Source of the DNA: JAOZHU01 sp964632845
Lineage (GTDB): Archaea; Thermoproteota; Bathyarchaeia; Bathyarchaeales; Bathycorpusculaceae
NCBI GenBank assembly: GCA_964632845.1
Contig: CAZWDU010000004.1
Coordinates: 62,001 to 126,000 of the forward strand
Length of the DNA stretch: 64,000 bases
Direction: 5' to 3'
A program made the position numbers and the translations under genes. Numbering within the stretch: the first letter of the stretch is position 1; the number at the start of each line of letters is the position of its first letter. This document shows, piece by piece, positions 8,289-17,478 of the stretch. The notes below the pieces were generated by a model. The model was given only the letters and a program-made list of their open reading frames with translations. It was not told the origin of the DNA and ran no database searches.

Positions 8289-8400
8289 TTTTTTCCCTCT
8301 TTATCGTGGATTAGTTTTCGGCTAAAGGTTCTCCTCTGCGGAAATATAAATCTTGCTAACCACCGCACAGCCATGCTCTACCTGCCGTCTAGCAATCAGG

Positions 8401-9621
8401 TCAGCCTAGAACAAAGCCTAAGATGAGAAGCGTTAGCAGGAAGCTTGCGGTTGACGTTAGAAAGCTTTTCATCCACCCGAACTGCGGGACAACAGGTGCG
8501 CCTTCAATCTGCTGAGCGGTTACGTCATGGGCTATTATAGCGCATAAACCGACTGTCCAAACGTATATTGCCATCTGAACATAACCGCTAATCTGAGCGG
8601 CAGTGGCTGTTGTAGCTATGTAAAGCTGGTGTACTGCTTGGGACTCTCCATAAACATCCGTCCAATATTCAAGCGGATAATAAAGCTTCGGTAACGTCGC
8701 GTAAATTACGCTGACTATTATTGCTTGTATAGCCATGGTCACTAATGCAAAGCCGACAGCTATCATTAAGGGCTTCCAGACCACGTTGCCCTTTAAGCCT
8801 TTAATTATAAGGTACATGAGTCCCGTCAACAGAAGCCACTCGAAAAGAAACGGCGTAATGGCGTTTAACGCTATGGAGGCAATGTACGCGACGCCGTAGA
8901 GTTCAAGCGGGTCTTTAAATAAGCCTCTGAAAAAGATGCCGTCAACGAGTACGTTTACGCTTTGGTCGGTGGACCATGTGAACTCCATTTTTATGCCCGT
9001 GATGTTTTCCCATTCAGCTGCAGCGCTGCTGCTTGTCCAACTGCTCTCAGAGCCAACTGGCACGGTTATGTTGTTCCACACGTTTGCTGTGCTACTTGAG
9101 AACTCGCTGGTTAAATCATAACTGAAGTTTGAATCGCTCAAAGAATACAAGTACAGAGTCACGCTTTCAGGTTTTACGTCGGGCGTAACTATCTTGACTC
9201 TGATAGAAACATTCTTGAATCCGTCAGAACCGCAATTCACTGAACCATTCAAATCAAGTAACTCCATCTGGATATTGCTGCTGTTACTAGCAGCAAATTC
9301 GACACTGCTATTTCCGTAATAGACGGGATAGTAAGATTCGACTGGGGTGGCGTTTATGAAATCAACATAATTATTGGTAATAGTCACGCCAGGGGTTGCT
9401 TGCCATAACGTCGCATTTTGTGTCCATAAATCGTATTGATCGCCCATCGGCATAGTCTGCTCACTATAAGACTTGGAAGCAATCACATAATAGGAACCAA
9501 GCTGTGCCACTACGAAAATGACCAGTATAACTATGGGTCCAAAGTATTTGGGTTCCTGAACTATTTTCTTAAACGCCTTATGAGGCGCATATAGAACTTT
9601 GAGGATATCTTCAACGAACAA
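8401..9621 (-). CDS. Yip1-domain membrane protein with large external insert
   Basis: 406 residues from TTG. The N-terminal DILKVLYAPHKAFKKIVQEP followed by a transmembrane helix is typical of archaeal/bacterial Yip1-domain proteins. A hydrophilic region (about residues 55-225) reads as an extracytoplasmic beta-sandwich with several N-glycosylation sequons (NSS, NGS, NVS). Four to five C-terminal membrane segments follow (from 240). Function is unknown; the family is often near secretion or lipid genes. It sits about 50 bases after the HMG-CoA synthase gene in the same direction, so co-transcription is possible. Confidence 0.8.
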   Translation of the reverse strand: MFVEDILKVLYAPHKAFKKIVQEPKYFGPIVILVIFVVAQLGSYYVIASKSYSEQTMPMGDQYDLWTQNATLWQATPGVTITNNYVDFINATPVESYYPVYYGNSSVEFAASNSSNIQMELLDLNGSVNCGSDGFKNVSIRVKIVTPDVKPESVTLYLYSLSDSNFSYDLTSEFSSSTANVWNNITVPVGSESSWTSSSAAAEWENITGIKMEFTWSTDQSVNVLVDGIFFRGLFKDPLELYGVAYIASIALNAITPFLFEWLLLTGLMYLIIKGLKGNVVWKPLMIAVGFALVTMAIQAIIVSVIYATLPKLYYPLEYWTDVYGESQAVHQLYIATTATAAQISGYVQMAIYVWTVGLCAIIAHDVTAQQIEGAPVVPQFGWMKSFLTSTASFLLTLLILGFVLG

Positions 9622-9672
9622 CTGTGTAAACTCCTTTTTATCACATCAACATTCCAGTTTATTAACTGTTCG

Positions 9673-11181
9673 TTACATTCCCAGCTTAAGCCGCCTGTAA
9701 GTCGGGTAATCCACGTACTCCACAAACGGGTTTTCAGCTTGAAACTTGACTGTGACCTTCTGGTTTTGCCGCTTGTCAACCAACTGCCTTGTTGTCCTGA
9801 GTAAGTACGCGTCGCTTCCCGCTCCTGAACCGTAACTTACAAGCAAAATGCGCTCGTCAGGCTTAGCGACGTCCAGCACCGCGGCTAAGCCTACAGGCGA
9901 ACTTCCAGAATACGTGTTGCCGAAGTTCTTAACCTGCAATGCAGCTGCATACTGCTCGTCTTTGAAGCCGAGCTCCTTCGCGACTTTCACTGGAAACTGC
10001 GGGTTAGGCTGATGCGCCACAAAATAATCAACATCACCCACCTGCAAATTCAATCTTTCCATCAGCTTTGCAGTTGCCTTTCGAACATGCTTGAAGTAAG
10101 CGGGGTCACCCGTGAATCTTCCACCGTGCATTGGAAATGCTTCGCCATCTCGGCGCCAAAAATCAGGCGTATCCGAAGTGCACGAGTACCACCCTTCAAT
10201 CTCGGCGATAACATCGTATTTGCCGAAGAGGAAGGCAGCGCCGCCGTAGCCAACGAAGAGGTCTAGTTCACCGCCTATGCAGCCGCGGGGCGCAGCTTGA
10301 GAATTATCCGCGCCGATAACCATAGCGTATTTGATGCCTGAACGCGGGTAGTTGACCAGCGACGCCGCGTCTTTGAACATGCTTGAGGCGGCTTTGCACG
10401 CAAATTCCGTGTCCACCGCGTCTACGCCCTGCACGTCACCGTCTTCTTCGCCCAACTTCAGTACCTGTGCAACTTTTGACGCTATGGGCTTAACAGCGTA
10501 CGGGTTGGATTCTGAGCCCACGTAGACTTTGCCAACCAACGCACTGTCTACGCCAGCGTGTATCAACGCCAGCTTCCCAGCTTCAACCGCCGCAGTCACC
10601 GAGTCCTCATCAACGAAAGGCACAGAACGCACAAGGCTTTCTTCTTTTATCCTGAACCGTGAAGTGTAAACTCCGTAGCCCACGATGCCGGGCACATCGT
10701 ACTCTTTGCTGGGCTTTGTGACCACGTATTTTTGATGAGGATAATACTCGTCAGCTAAAGTGAACGCTAAAGAAATCGTGGGAATAACGTCGTTTCGGTC
10801 CACAGAGTAGCGCCTGCGAAAACGCGGAATCACTTCTCGCCCTTCAAGCGCTGAAAAATCAATAACTTCACCATCTTTCAAGATGTGGTCAGTAAGCCTG
10901 CCTGGAACGCGGATTTTTCCGTTGTGGAAAGAAACTATGCCGTGGACGTAGCTGCCTAGCTTCGTGAACTTGTTCGTGGGTTCCGTGACCAGCGTGCACA
11001 GTTCCAGTTTGCCCTTCTCAAAAAACAGGTCTACGCTGTCCATTTTGCCGTAGCTTTTGCGTCCGCAGTTTCCACAGTAGTCTCTAACCTCGAAATACTC
11101 TTTGCCGCAGAGTTTGCAGCGGGTTGCCTTCAGCCTGTCGCCGAGGTAAGAGACTCTGCGCTCTATGGGTTCACTGCTCAT
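9673..11181 (-). CDS. DUF35 OB-fold/zinc ribbon fused to HMG-CoA synthase
   Basis: 502 residues. Residues 15-130 are a DUF35-type module: a rubredoxin-like zinc ribbon (C22, C25, C36, C39) plus an OB fold. Residues 165-480 are archaeal HMG-CoA synthase: catalytic Glu224 in GSESNPYAV, nucleophile Cys262 in DTEFACKAAS, His390 in HQPN, and GNTYSGSS near the end. It condenses acetyl-CoA with acetoacetyl-CoA for isoprenoid lipids. In many archaea DUF35, HMGS and thiolase are separate subunits of one complex; here DUF35 is fused N-terminally to HMGS. It follows the thiolase-like gene with 2 bases between. Confidence 0.93.
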   Translation of the reverse strand: MSSEPIERRVSYLGDRLKATRCKLCGKEYFEVRDYCGNCGRKSYGKMDSVDLFFEKGKLELCTLVTEPTNKFTKLGSYVHGIVSFHNGKIRVPGRLTDHILKDGEVIDFSALEGREVIPRFRRRYSVDRNDVIPTISLAFTLADEYYPHQKYVVTKPSKEYDVPGIVGYGVYTSRFRIKEESLVRSVPFVDEDSVTAAVEAGKLALIHAGVDSALVGKVYVGSESNPYAVKPIASKVAQVLKLGEEDGDVQGVDAVDTEFACKAASSMFKDAASLVNYPRSGIKYAMVIGADNSQAAPRGCIGGELDLFVGYGGAAFLFGKYDVIAEIEGWYSCTSDTPDFWRRDGEAFPMHGGRFTGDPAYFKHVRKATAKLMERLNLQVGDVDYFVAHQPNPQFPVKVAKELGFKDEQYAAALQVKNFGNTYSGSSPVGLAAVLDVAKPDERILLVSYGSGAGSDAYLLRTTRQLVDKRQNQKVTVKFQAENPFVEYVDYPTYRRLKLGM

Positions 11182-11183
11182 CT

Positions 11184-12380
11184 TTAATCTCTCCCCAAAA
11201 TGCTTACGTAGCTCTTAGTGCCAAAGCCTTCAAGCTCAAGCACGCAACCGCACTTCGGCGGCGCACCCGCGTTGACCTGTCGTGCACCTGCTTCACCGCG
11301 CACTTGCTTGAAAACCTCAAACAACTGCGCACCCCCAGTGGCTCCAAGCGGGTTCCCATCCGCCTTCAACCCGCCGTTCATGTTCGTGAAAAGTTTCCCA
11401 CCGTTTACCTCATAATAGCCCTTGTAGTCGCGGCAGCTTTCATGTATGCTTCGCCAAGCTGTTCCCAACTCGCAGAAGCCCATGTCTTCAAGGGACACCA
11501 TCTCCATCACCGTTGACTGGTCGTACAACTCGGCAACTTGAATGTCCCGTAAGCTTACCGAAGCCATTTTCAGGGCGTTCTCCATGGCGACTTGAATTGC
11601 GATAAACCGCGCTAAATCCTCTCTTGCCGAATAGTTAAGGTAGTCTGTGGCTGAAGCGCAGCCTAAAACGTAAACAGGATGATCACTTATTTTCCGGGCA
11701 ACTGCTTCGCTTGTGAGAATTAACGCTGATGCGCCGTCGGAGATTGGCGCGAAATCATAAAGCCCCAGCGGTTTCCGCGCGGCTTTCCTCGCGTTCAACA
11801 CCTGCTCCACGGTTATTTGTCTCTGGTACTGTGCGTACTCGTTTTTGGTTGCGTTAGCGTGGTTTTTCACGGCAACCTGCGCCAACGCCAAGTTCAGTTT
11901 TTCAAGGTTTTCGCCTGCTAACCCGTACTTCTTGATGTATGCACGCAGCATGAGCTCATGGTTTACTTCTGGTGTGCCACCAGCGTAGTAGCTCCATGGG
12001 TCTTCAAGCAGCATTAAGTCATCACGGATTTTGCCCCAGCGGTCAGTCATTTTTTCTATGCCGCCTACGAGAACCGTGTTGTATATGCCCGCTTTGATGG
12101 CGTGGCAAGCGGTTAGCAGCGCGGCGCTGACAGAGCGGGTGACTTCCATTGGGACGTGAAGCTCTGTGAGTTCTGAAAGGAAGCCTTCTTCTAAGCCCAG
12201 CTTGTTTGTGATTGGCAGAAAGCAGTCTGAGAGGTAGCACGCTTCTAAGTCTCGGCGTTCTATGCCGCATTCGCGTGAGGCGGCAAGCCAAGCTTCTTCG
12301 ATGAGCTTTTCAGGCTCTTTCCCGTAGTGTTCCCCAAACTTGGTTCTGCCAACAGCAACTATCGCTGGGCGATTTTGCAT
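11184..12380 (-). CDS. Thiolase-fold protein (acetoacetyl-CoA thiolase homologue), catalytic residues missing
   Basis: 398 residues, full length for archaeal SCP2-type thiolases, with the family's GGIEKMTDRWGK and DFAPISDGASALIL segments. The usual nucleophile motif (CASG type) aligns here with TRSVSAA, so the Cys position appears to be Thr81. The GHPxGATG motif reads GNPLGATGG, with Asn343 for His. The HDxF-like motif reads LYDQST. Operon context (2 bases before DUF35-HMGS) matches the archaeal thiolase-HMGS complex, in which thiolase passes acetoacetyl-CoA to HMGS. Here it may be a structural or channelling subunit, or use other chemistry; a classical thiolase elsewhere in the genome would then be expected. 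Confidence 0.85.
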   Translation of the reverse strand: MQNRPAIVAVGRTKFGEHYGKEPEKLIEEAWLAASRECGIERRDLEACYLSDCFLPITNKLGLEEGFLSELTELHVPMEVTRSVSAALLTACHAIKAGIYNTVLVGGIEKMTDRWGKIRDDLMLLEDPWSYYAGGTPEVNHELMLRAYIKKYGLAGENLEKLNLALAQVAVKNHANATKNEYAQYQRQITVEQVLNARKAARKPLGLYDFAPISDGASALILTSEAVARKISDHPVYVLGCASATDYLNYSAREDLARFIAIQVAMENALKMASVSLRDIQVAELYDQSTVMEMVSLEDMGFCELGTAWRSIHESCRDYKGYYEVNGGKLFTNMNGGLKADGNPLGATGGAQLFEVFKQVRGEAGARQVNAGAPPKCGCVLELEGFGTKSYVSILGRD

Positions 12381-12398
12381 TATTATTAACCCCTCTTT

Positions 12399-12602
12399 TC
12401 AGTAGCAAGTATCCTTTTTCGAGATGGCTTTTAAGTGTTTGCCATAATCGTGCTTAATCGCTGTTTGCCTTTTTGCGTACCGTTCGGGTAAACGAATCGC
12501 ACGGGAACCAACTATTATGAGGACGAGACCGCTGATTGCTTCCACAAAGGGCATTAAATCCAAGCCTCCAGTAATCGCCTTTGAGAAGCCTAATGCAATC
12601 AT
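12399..12602 (-). CDS. Small membrane protein
   Basis: 67 residues from ATG at 12602, with a hydrophobic segment (MPFVEAISGLVLIIVGSRAI) and a basic cytosolic tail. The frame is open about 60 bases further upstream and encodes another hydrophobic stretch (FGSTLFFINVLMIALGF) without a standard start codon, so the true protein may be a two-helix hairpin with an unusual start or a frameshift. It lies just upstream of the thiolase gene in the same direction. Family not recognised. Confidence 0.5.
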   Translation of the reverse strand: MIALGFSKAITGGLDLMPFVEAISGLVLIIVGSRAIRLPERYAKRQTAIKHDYGKHLKAISKKDTCY

Positions 12603-12743
12603 TAAGACGTTGATGAAGAACAGTGTTGAGCCAAAAGAGAAGCAGAGTCATCTATCCAAGCAATTATCAATTGTAATGCGGCACCATGAGCCTTTTTAAA
12701 TTTGCGCAAACCCGTGCTTGCTATTCTGCTTTTTCAAGCGCCA

Positions 12744-14138
12744 CTACGGCAGATTCAGAATTTCATTTTTCGTCAGTTTCCGCCTCAGTTCTTTAATCAA
12801 GTCTTCGAGGGCTGGGCTTAGCTCCACGGGATATGCTGGTGCATCCGTCAACTTTTTGTATTTTTCAGGCAGTTTTGACAGATTCTCCGCCGCTGCTGCT
12901 CGAACCGCACCTAATGACGGCAAAGCACGGGTTATTTTGCCATTTTCCATAACCTTGACCAGCAACGGTTCGCCTTTCATTTGTTCATCTGCCAAAGCAA
13001 TCACGTCTTTTACGAAGAAGCCCTGTTTATCTTTGAATCTGAAGACTTGTTTTCGACCAGGCAGCGTGGCTTTGCCTTCGCTTAGCTTCATTATCGGCGA
13101 GAAATCGCCCTTTGCGTTTGTGGTTTCACACAGTTTGTAGATTACGTCAACATAGGGCTTGTCCGCGGAAGTGCCCATTCGGGTGCCTACGCCGAACGCG
13201 TCGATTTCAGCTCCTTGGCTTAACAAGTCGGCTATGCGGTACTCGTCTAAGTCGCCGCTGGCGAAAATTTTAACGTACTCTAAGCCTCTCGCATCTAGTA
13301 ATGCACGGATTTTTTTGCTTGCCTGCACCAAATCGCCGCTGTCTAAGCGCACCCCGCCGAGTCTGCAGCCTGCTTTTTCAAGTTCTTTGGCGACTACTGC
13401 GGCTTTTTCTGCGCCTGCCAACTCATCATAAGTGTCAATTAACAGCGTTGATTTATCGGGAAAAGTTCGTGCGAAAGCGCGGAAAGCGTCTATTTCCTTT
13501 TCGAATGACATTATGAAGGAATGCGCCATGGTTCCGAAAACTGGAATGCCATAAGTAAGCCCTGCTAGAACGTTGGATGTGCCTTGGCAGCCTGCTATGT
13601 AGCTGCATCGGGCTACTTTCATGCCCGCGTCAATGCCGTGTTCTCTTCTTAAGCCGAATTCGATGATGTTTTTGCCTTTTGCGGCGTTTACGACTCGCGA
13701 GGCTTTTGTGGCGATTGTAGTTTGCAGGTTAACGGTGTTAAGCAGGAAAGTTTCAACAAGCTGCGCTTCGATGATAGGCGCAGTTACTCTGATTAATGGC
13801 ACGCAGGGGAAGGCCACGGTGCCTTCGGGAACAGCCCATACGTCGCCTGTGAACTTGAAGTCTCGGAGGTAATTCAGAAATTTCTTGTTGAAGCCTTGCT
13901 TCTGCAGGTAAGCAAGGTGCTCCTCAGTGAACTTTACGCTTTCAAGAAAGAGAAGGACCTGTTCTAGTCCAGTGAACAGGAAATAGGAGCGGGTTTCAGG
14001 CAAGCGCCTTATGAACAGGTCGAAGGTGGCGGGTTCAAGCTTGCCGTTGTCGAAGTAGCTGGCGCACATGGTTAACTCGTACAGGTCAGTGAACAAGCTC
14101 ATGTTTTCTTCGTTTTGGAAATTCAGAAAAGGGGTCAT
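12744..14138 (-). CDS. pncB: Nicotinate phosphoribosyltransferase
   Basis: 464 residues, full length. The N-terminal SLFTDLYELTMCASYFDNG and FDLFIRRLPETRSYFLFTGL, the central FGLRREHGIDAGMKVARCSY, and the GGVRLDSGDLVQASKKIR and GTRMGTSADKPYVD segments are diagnostic. It makes nicotinate mononucleotide from nicotinate and PRPP (Preiss-Handler route). NadA for de novo NAD synthesis is at 27.5 kb, so both routes seem present. The start may be ATG at 14138 or the internal ATG 12 codons in (MSLFTDLY). Confidence 0.95.
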   Translation of the reverse strand: MTPFLNFQNEENMSLFTDLYELTMCASYFDNGKLEPATFDLFIRRLPETRSYFLFTGLEQVLLFLESVKFTEEHLAYLQKQGFNKKFLNYLRDFKFTGDVWAVPEGTVAFPCVPLIRVTAPIIEAQLVETFLLNTVNLQTTIATKASRVVNAAKGKNIIEFGLRREHGIDAGMKVARCSYIAGCQGTSNVLAGLTYGIPVFGTMAHSFIMSFEKEIDAFRAFARTFPDKSTLLIDTYDELAGAEKAAVVAKELEKAGCRLGGVRLDSGDLVQASKKIRALLDARGLEYVKIFASGDLDEYRIADLLSQGAEIDAFGVGTRMGTSADKPYVDVIYKLCETTNAKGDFSPIMKLSEGKATLPGRKQVFRFKDKQGFFVKDVIALADEQMKGEPLLVKVMENGKITRALPSLGAVRAAAAENLSKLPEKYKKLTDAPAYPVELSPALEDLIKELRRKLTKNEILNLP

Positions 14139-14357
14139 GCGCTATATTTGACGGCGAAAGTAATTTAATCCTTTCTGAAACGTTAACCGTCGTACAATGG
14201 CTTCAGCACGGTGGTTTATTTTAATATTGAGAAAATGGAAATCGGTATCTGAACTTTACACAAGTTATAAGTTTATGCTGCCGTTATTATACTTCAATTG
14301 AATTTGTTAGGAAACTTCATTGAACATGAAGCATCTTGAAATCGAAAAGAACTCTGG

Positions 14358-16463
14358 GTGAAATCGGTGGTTTTTAGAATGCTCTCTGAAGCTGAAGAGC
14401 GCTACAGGCAAAATAACTTGTCTACAGACATTACACAAGCTAAACGAGGCGTATTACTGCTTATAGCCCCGCTACTTATTTTTCTTTTCAATGAGTTCCA
14501 GCTTTTCGGATTATCAACAACATTCTACGGACTGGCAGCAATGAGACTCGTGTTTTTAGCGTTTACCATTTGGTTACTAGCTTATTTCAGCAAGATGAAA
14601 GATTTCCGTTCTTATGACAAGGCAGTTTTCACATGGGGACTTGCCGGAGTAATAATCAGCACTATTATCAATTCTTCACGCCCTCAAGGCTTTCTCTTTC
14701 ACGTAATTATGGTCACCGCAATCATTATCATTACGTACCTCATTATCCCTCAAAAATTAGCTAACAAGTTCATATTAGCTTTGGCTGCTTCCGTTGGAGA
14801 ACTGTTGATATTAGTATTGAGCACACAGCCTTTGGAGATTACCGAGTCATTTTCAGTGGTTCTTAGCTTAGTTTCAGCTAACCTAATAGGTTTTTCAACT
14901 TCTCGACTGATGGAAACTTGGCGTTTTAGGACATTTCAGGAGCATGAGAAAATTGTTGATTTGGCGCGGTTTCCTTCAGAAAACCCTGACCCAGTGTTGC
15001 GGGTCTCAAAAGACACCACCATCTTATATGCGAACCCTGCTGCAAAGCGTATTTTTGGCGAGTACGAAGTTGATGTTGGAAAGCACTTGCCAAGCTTTAT
15101 CCAAGCAAACTATAATTTACACGGTGATTTCGAGGTTAAACATGGCGACAAAACATTTCTGTTTTCTACAGCACCTATGACTGATTCAGAAGATGTCAAC
15201 CTGTATGGACTGGACATCAGTGAACGCAAGAAAGATGAAGAGTTGCTGATTCTGCATGAAACGAGACTTCAGTCCTTGTTAGACCTCAACAAGATGTTTG
15301 ATGCTTCAGAGAAAGAACTTGTGGATTTTGCGTTAGAAGCAATTAAAAAGATAACTCTGAGCGAATTTGCATTTATCGGTTTTCTAAACGAAGACGAGAC
15401 ACTCCTAACTATCACTTCATGGTCCAAGGATGTAATGAAAGCATGCGCATTCCTTTCTGAACCGCTTCATTATCCTATATCGAGAGCAGGCGTGTGGGCT
15501 GAACCAATAAGAAAAAGAAAACCAGTCTTCATTGATGATTATTCCACCGACATTCCGTATAAGAAGGGCTTACCTGAAGGGCACGTGGAGATTAAACGTT
15601 ACCTTGGCGTTCCCATATTTGAAAAAGACCATATTGTTGCTATAGGTGCAGTGGCAAACAGGAAAGAGCCCTACAATGAATTAGATGTACGTTCAGTTAC
15701 AAGGATGGTAGCTGACATGCGGTTGCTAATTCAGCGCAAGAAAGCTGAGGAAAAACTGAAAGAGAGCACTCGCAAAATCGAAATTATGAACGAGAAGCTG
15801 CGTGTCTCAGGAAGCTTAACTAGGCATGATGTCCGCAACAAGCTTAGCACAGTGACGGCTTACTCGTTTTTGCTTAAGAAAAAGTATGCGGACCAAGCGG
15901 ATATCATTGAGGCGGCACAGGATATGGAGCAAGCTGTGGCAAACTCTTCAAAAATCTTCGAGTTCGCCAGAATGTACGAGCAGCTAGGCGTTGAAGACCT
16001 AAAATATGTTGATGCGGAGGAGACGATAAACGAGGCAGTGGCTCTTTTTTCTGGTTTAAACTTTAAAGTAGTCAATGATTGCCACGGGTTGAGTTTACTT
16101 GCGGATTCGTTTCTGAGGCAGCTCTTCTACAATTTAATAGATAACACAAGAAAATACGGTGATAAAGCTACAACTGTAAGGATCTACTGTGAGAAAACTT
16201 CGCAGGATATTTTGCAGTTGATTTATGAGGATAACGGCGTCGGCATTTCAAAGGAAAATAAGCTGAAACTTTTCGCTGAAGGCTTCAGCACAGGCGGCAG
16301 CACAGGCTTCGGACTGTTTTTGATTAAGAGAATGATGGAAGTTTACGGTTGGACTATTCAAGAGACTGGCGAAGCAGGCAAAGGCGTTAAATTCGTGATA
16401 ACTATTCCAAAGGTTAACCAAAGCGGAAAAGAGAATTATCAATCGCTTAAGATGGAACACTAA
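14358..16463 (+). CDS. Membrane-bound sensor histidine kinase (PAS-GAF-HATPase)
   Basis: 701 residues from GTG; an ATG seven codons in is an alternative. Residues 25-190 hold about six membrane helices. A PAS domain follows (about 205-285, FPSENPDPVLRVSKDTTILYANPAA), a GAF domain (about 320-455), the dimerisation/phosphoacceptor helix (SGSLTRHDVRNKLS, His near 500) and a HATPase domain (N box NLIDNTRKYGD, G1 DNGVGI, G2 STGFGLFLIKRM). This H-box is typical of archaeal kinases. No response regulator is adjacent. The 3' end overlaps the convergent WWDYG gene by a few bases. Confidence 0.92.
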   Translation: MKSVVFRMLSEAEERYRQNNLSTDITQAKRGVLLLIAPLLIFLFNEFQLFGLSTTFYGLAAMRLVFLAFTIWLLAYFSKMKDFRSYDKAVFTWGLAGVIISTIINSSRPQGFLFHVIMVTAIIIITYLIIPQKLANKFILALAASVGELLILVLSTQPLEITESFSVVLSLVSANLIGFSTSRLMETWRFRTFQEHEKIVDLARFPSENPDPVLRVSKDTTILYANPAAKRIFGEYEVDVGKHLPSFIQANYNLHGDFEVKHGDKTFLFSTAPMTDSEDVNLYGLDISERKKDEELLILHETRLQSLLDLNKMFDASEKELVDFALEAIKKITLSEFAFIGFLNEDETLLTITSWSKDVMKACAFLSEPLHYPISRAGVWAEPIRKRKPVFIDDYSTDIPYKKGLPEGHVEIKRYLGVPIFEKDHIVAIGAVANRKEPYNELDVRSVTRMVADMRLLIQRKKAEEKLKESTRKIEIMNEKLRVSGSLTRHDVRNKLSTVTAYSFLLKKKYADQADIIEAAQDMEQAVANSSKIFEFARMYEQLGVEDLKYVDAEETINEAVALFSGLNFKVVNDCHGLSLLADSFLRQLFYNLIDNTRKYGDKATTVRIYCEKTSQDILQLIYEDNGVGISKENKLKLFAEGFSTGGSTGFGLFLIKRMMEVYGWTIQETGEAGKGVKFVITIPKVNQSGKENYQSLKMEH

Positions 16464-17194
16464 GCAATGATGCGGTAGATTTTGGCTTTGTTGTTATCAT
16501 AAAGCTTCGTGAAGTGTCGTGGATGCAATGTGTCGTCGAACAACAGGCGCAGCAGTGTGGTTTCTTCGCCGCGTGCTGTTGGCGTGTACGTGTCAGTTTC
16601 CGTGTTGTGTGTTAGGTAGTCGGTTGAGTTGTATCCTGCGATGTGGGCAATCCAGTGAAACTTCTCCAGTTCATCGGGTGTAAACACCAAAGCGTAGGTT
16701 ACGTTGTACTTTTTCATGAGTGGTAAAGCCTGTTCCTCGTTAAGCATGAAGATTTGTGCGAGGTCGCGGATTTTCTCCGATGAACCCCACGTTCCGAAAA
16801 GCTGACCCTCCACGTTACCCCAAAAAGACCGCGTAGTGACAACAGTATTCGCTATTTCTCTTGACGGATAAGCCTCAATTACTTCCCTGTGGCTCCATTC
16901 TTGCACCGCGCGACCATAGTCCCACCAGCACAGCACTACGGAGCCAGATGGGGTCAACTGCTCCAGTGAGGAGAACGCGTCAGGCATGCCAGACTGCTGA
17001 GAAAAATACTTCAGTGAAGCGTCGTTTTCTCGGTCGTAGTCAACCTTCAAGGTTGCGAGAAACAGGGAAGACGCAACCAGCACCGCTGTGGCTACGACGG
17101 CGGCTAGCAGCCATTTTTTGCGCCATATCCTTAAAGCCATGGCTTGGAATGCCTTTTTTGCTGAAATAAGGCTTTTGGTACATACATTTACCAT
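16460..17194 (-). CDS. Stand-alone oligosaccharyltransferase-like WWDYG domain protein
   Basis: 244 residues; one N-terminal membrane helix (about 28-48) then a soluble extracytoplasmic domain. W90-W91-D92-Y93-G94 in VVLCWWDYGR is the acceptor-recognition motif of AglB/Stt3 oligosaccharyltransferases, and the following EAYPSREIANTVVT plus LMKKYNVTYALVF regions match the soluble domain of those enzymes. The large multi-span GT-C catalytic domain is absent, so it cannot act alone as a normal OST. It may pair with a separate membrane subunit or regulate glycosylation. A shorter start at residue 19 (MALRIWRKKW) is possible. Confidence 0.8.
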   Translation of the reverse strand: MVNVCTKSLISAKKAFQAMALRIWRKKWLLAAVVATAVLVASSLFLATLKVDYDRENDASLKYFSQQSGMPDAFSSLEQLTPSGSVVLCWWDYGRAVQEWSHREVIEAYPSREIANTVVTTRSFWGNVEGQLFGTWGSSEKIRDLAQIFMLNEEQALPLMKKYNVTYALVFTPDELEKFHWIAHIAGYNSTDYLTHNTETDTYTPTARGEETTLLRLLFDDTLHPRHFTKLYDNNKAKIYRIIA

Positions 17195-17478
17195 CTTGCA
17201 TTGTTGTGGCTGCGTCTGTTTTTGGTTTCAAGTGTGCCGTTAGGGTAAGGGAATGTACCAATGCATATAAGTTGGCCCATGGCAAAATCTGTTCAATGGA
17301 GACTTTGCAATTTGAAACAGATAACGCCACTGTCTCAGCGGAAAATGAGTCATGGATTTTCGCCTTTTTTCATCGAAAATTCTTTAAGGAAAACGGTGCG
17401 GATAATCATCAACTTTGAAGTGCAGTGTTCTAATAAATAGATTTAAAAGGTGAATGAACCAACAAAAGTTGATGCCTA

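Noticed and set aside
17206..17418. 70-codon plus frame upstream of the ABC permease
   Set aside because: No recognisable domain and it overlaps the upstream extension of the WWDYG gene; treated as chance.
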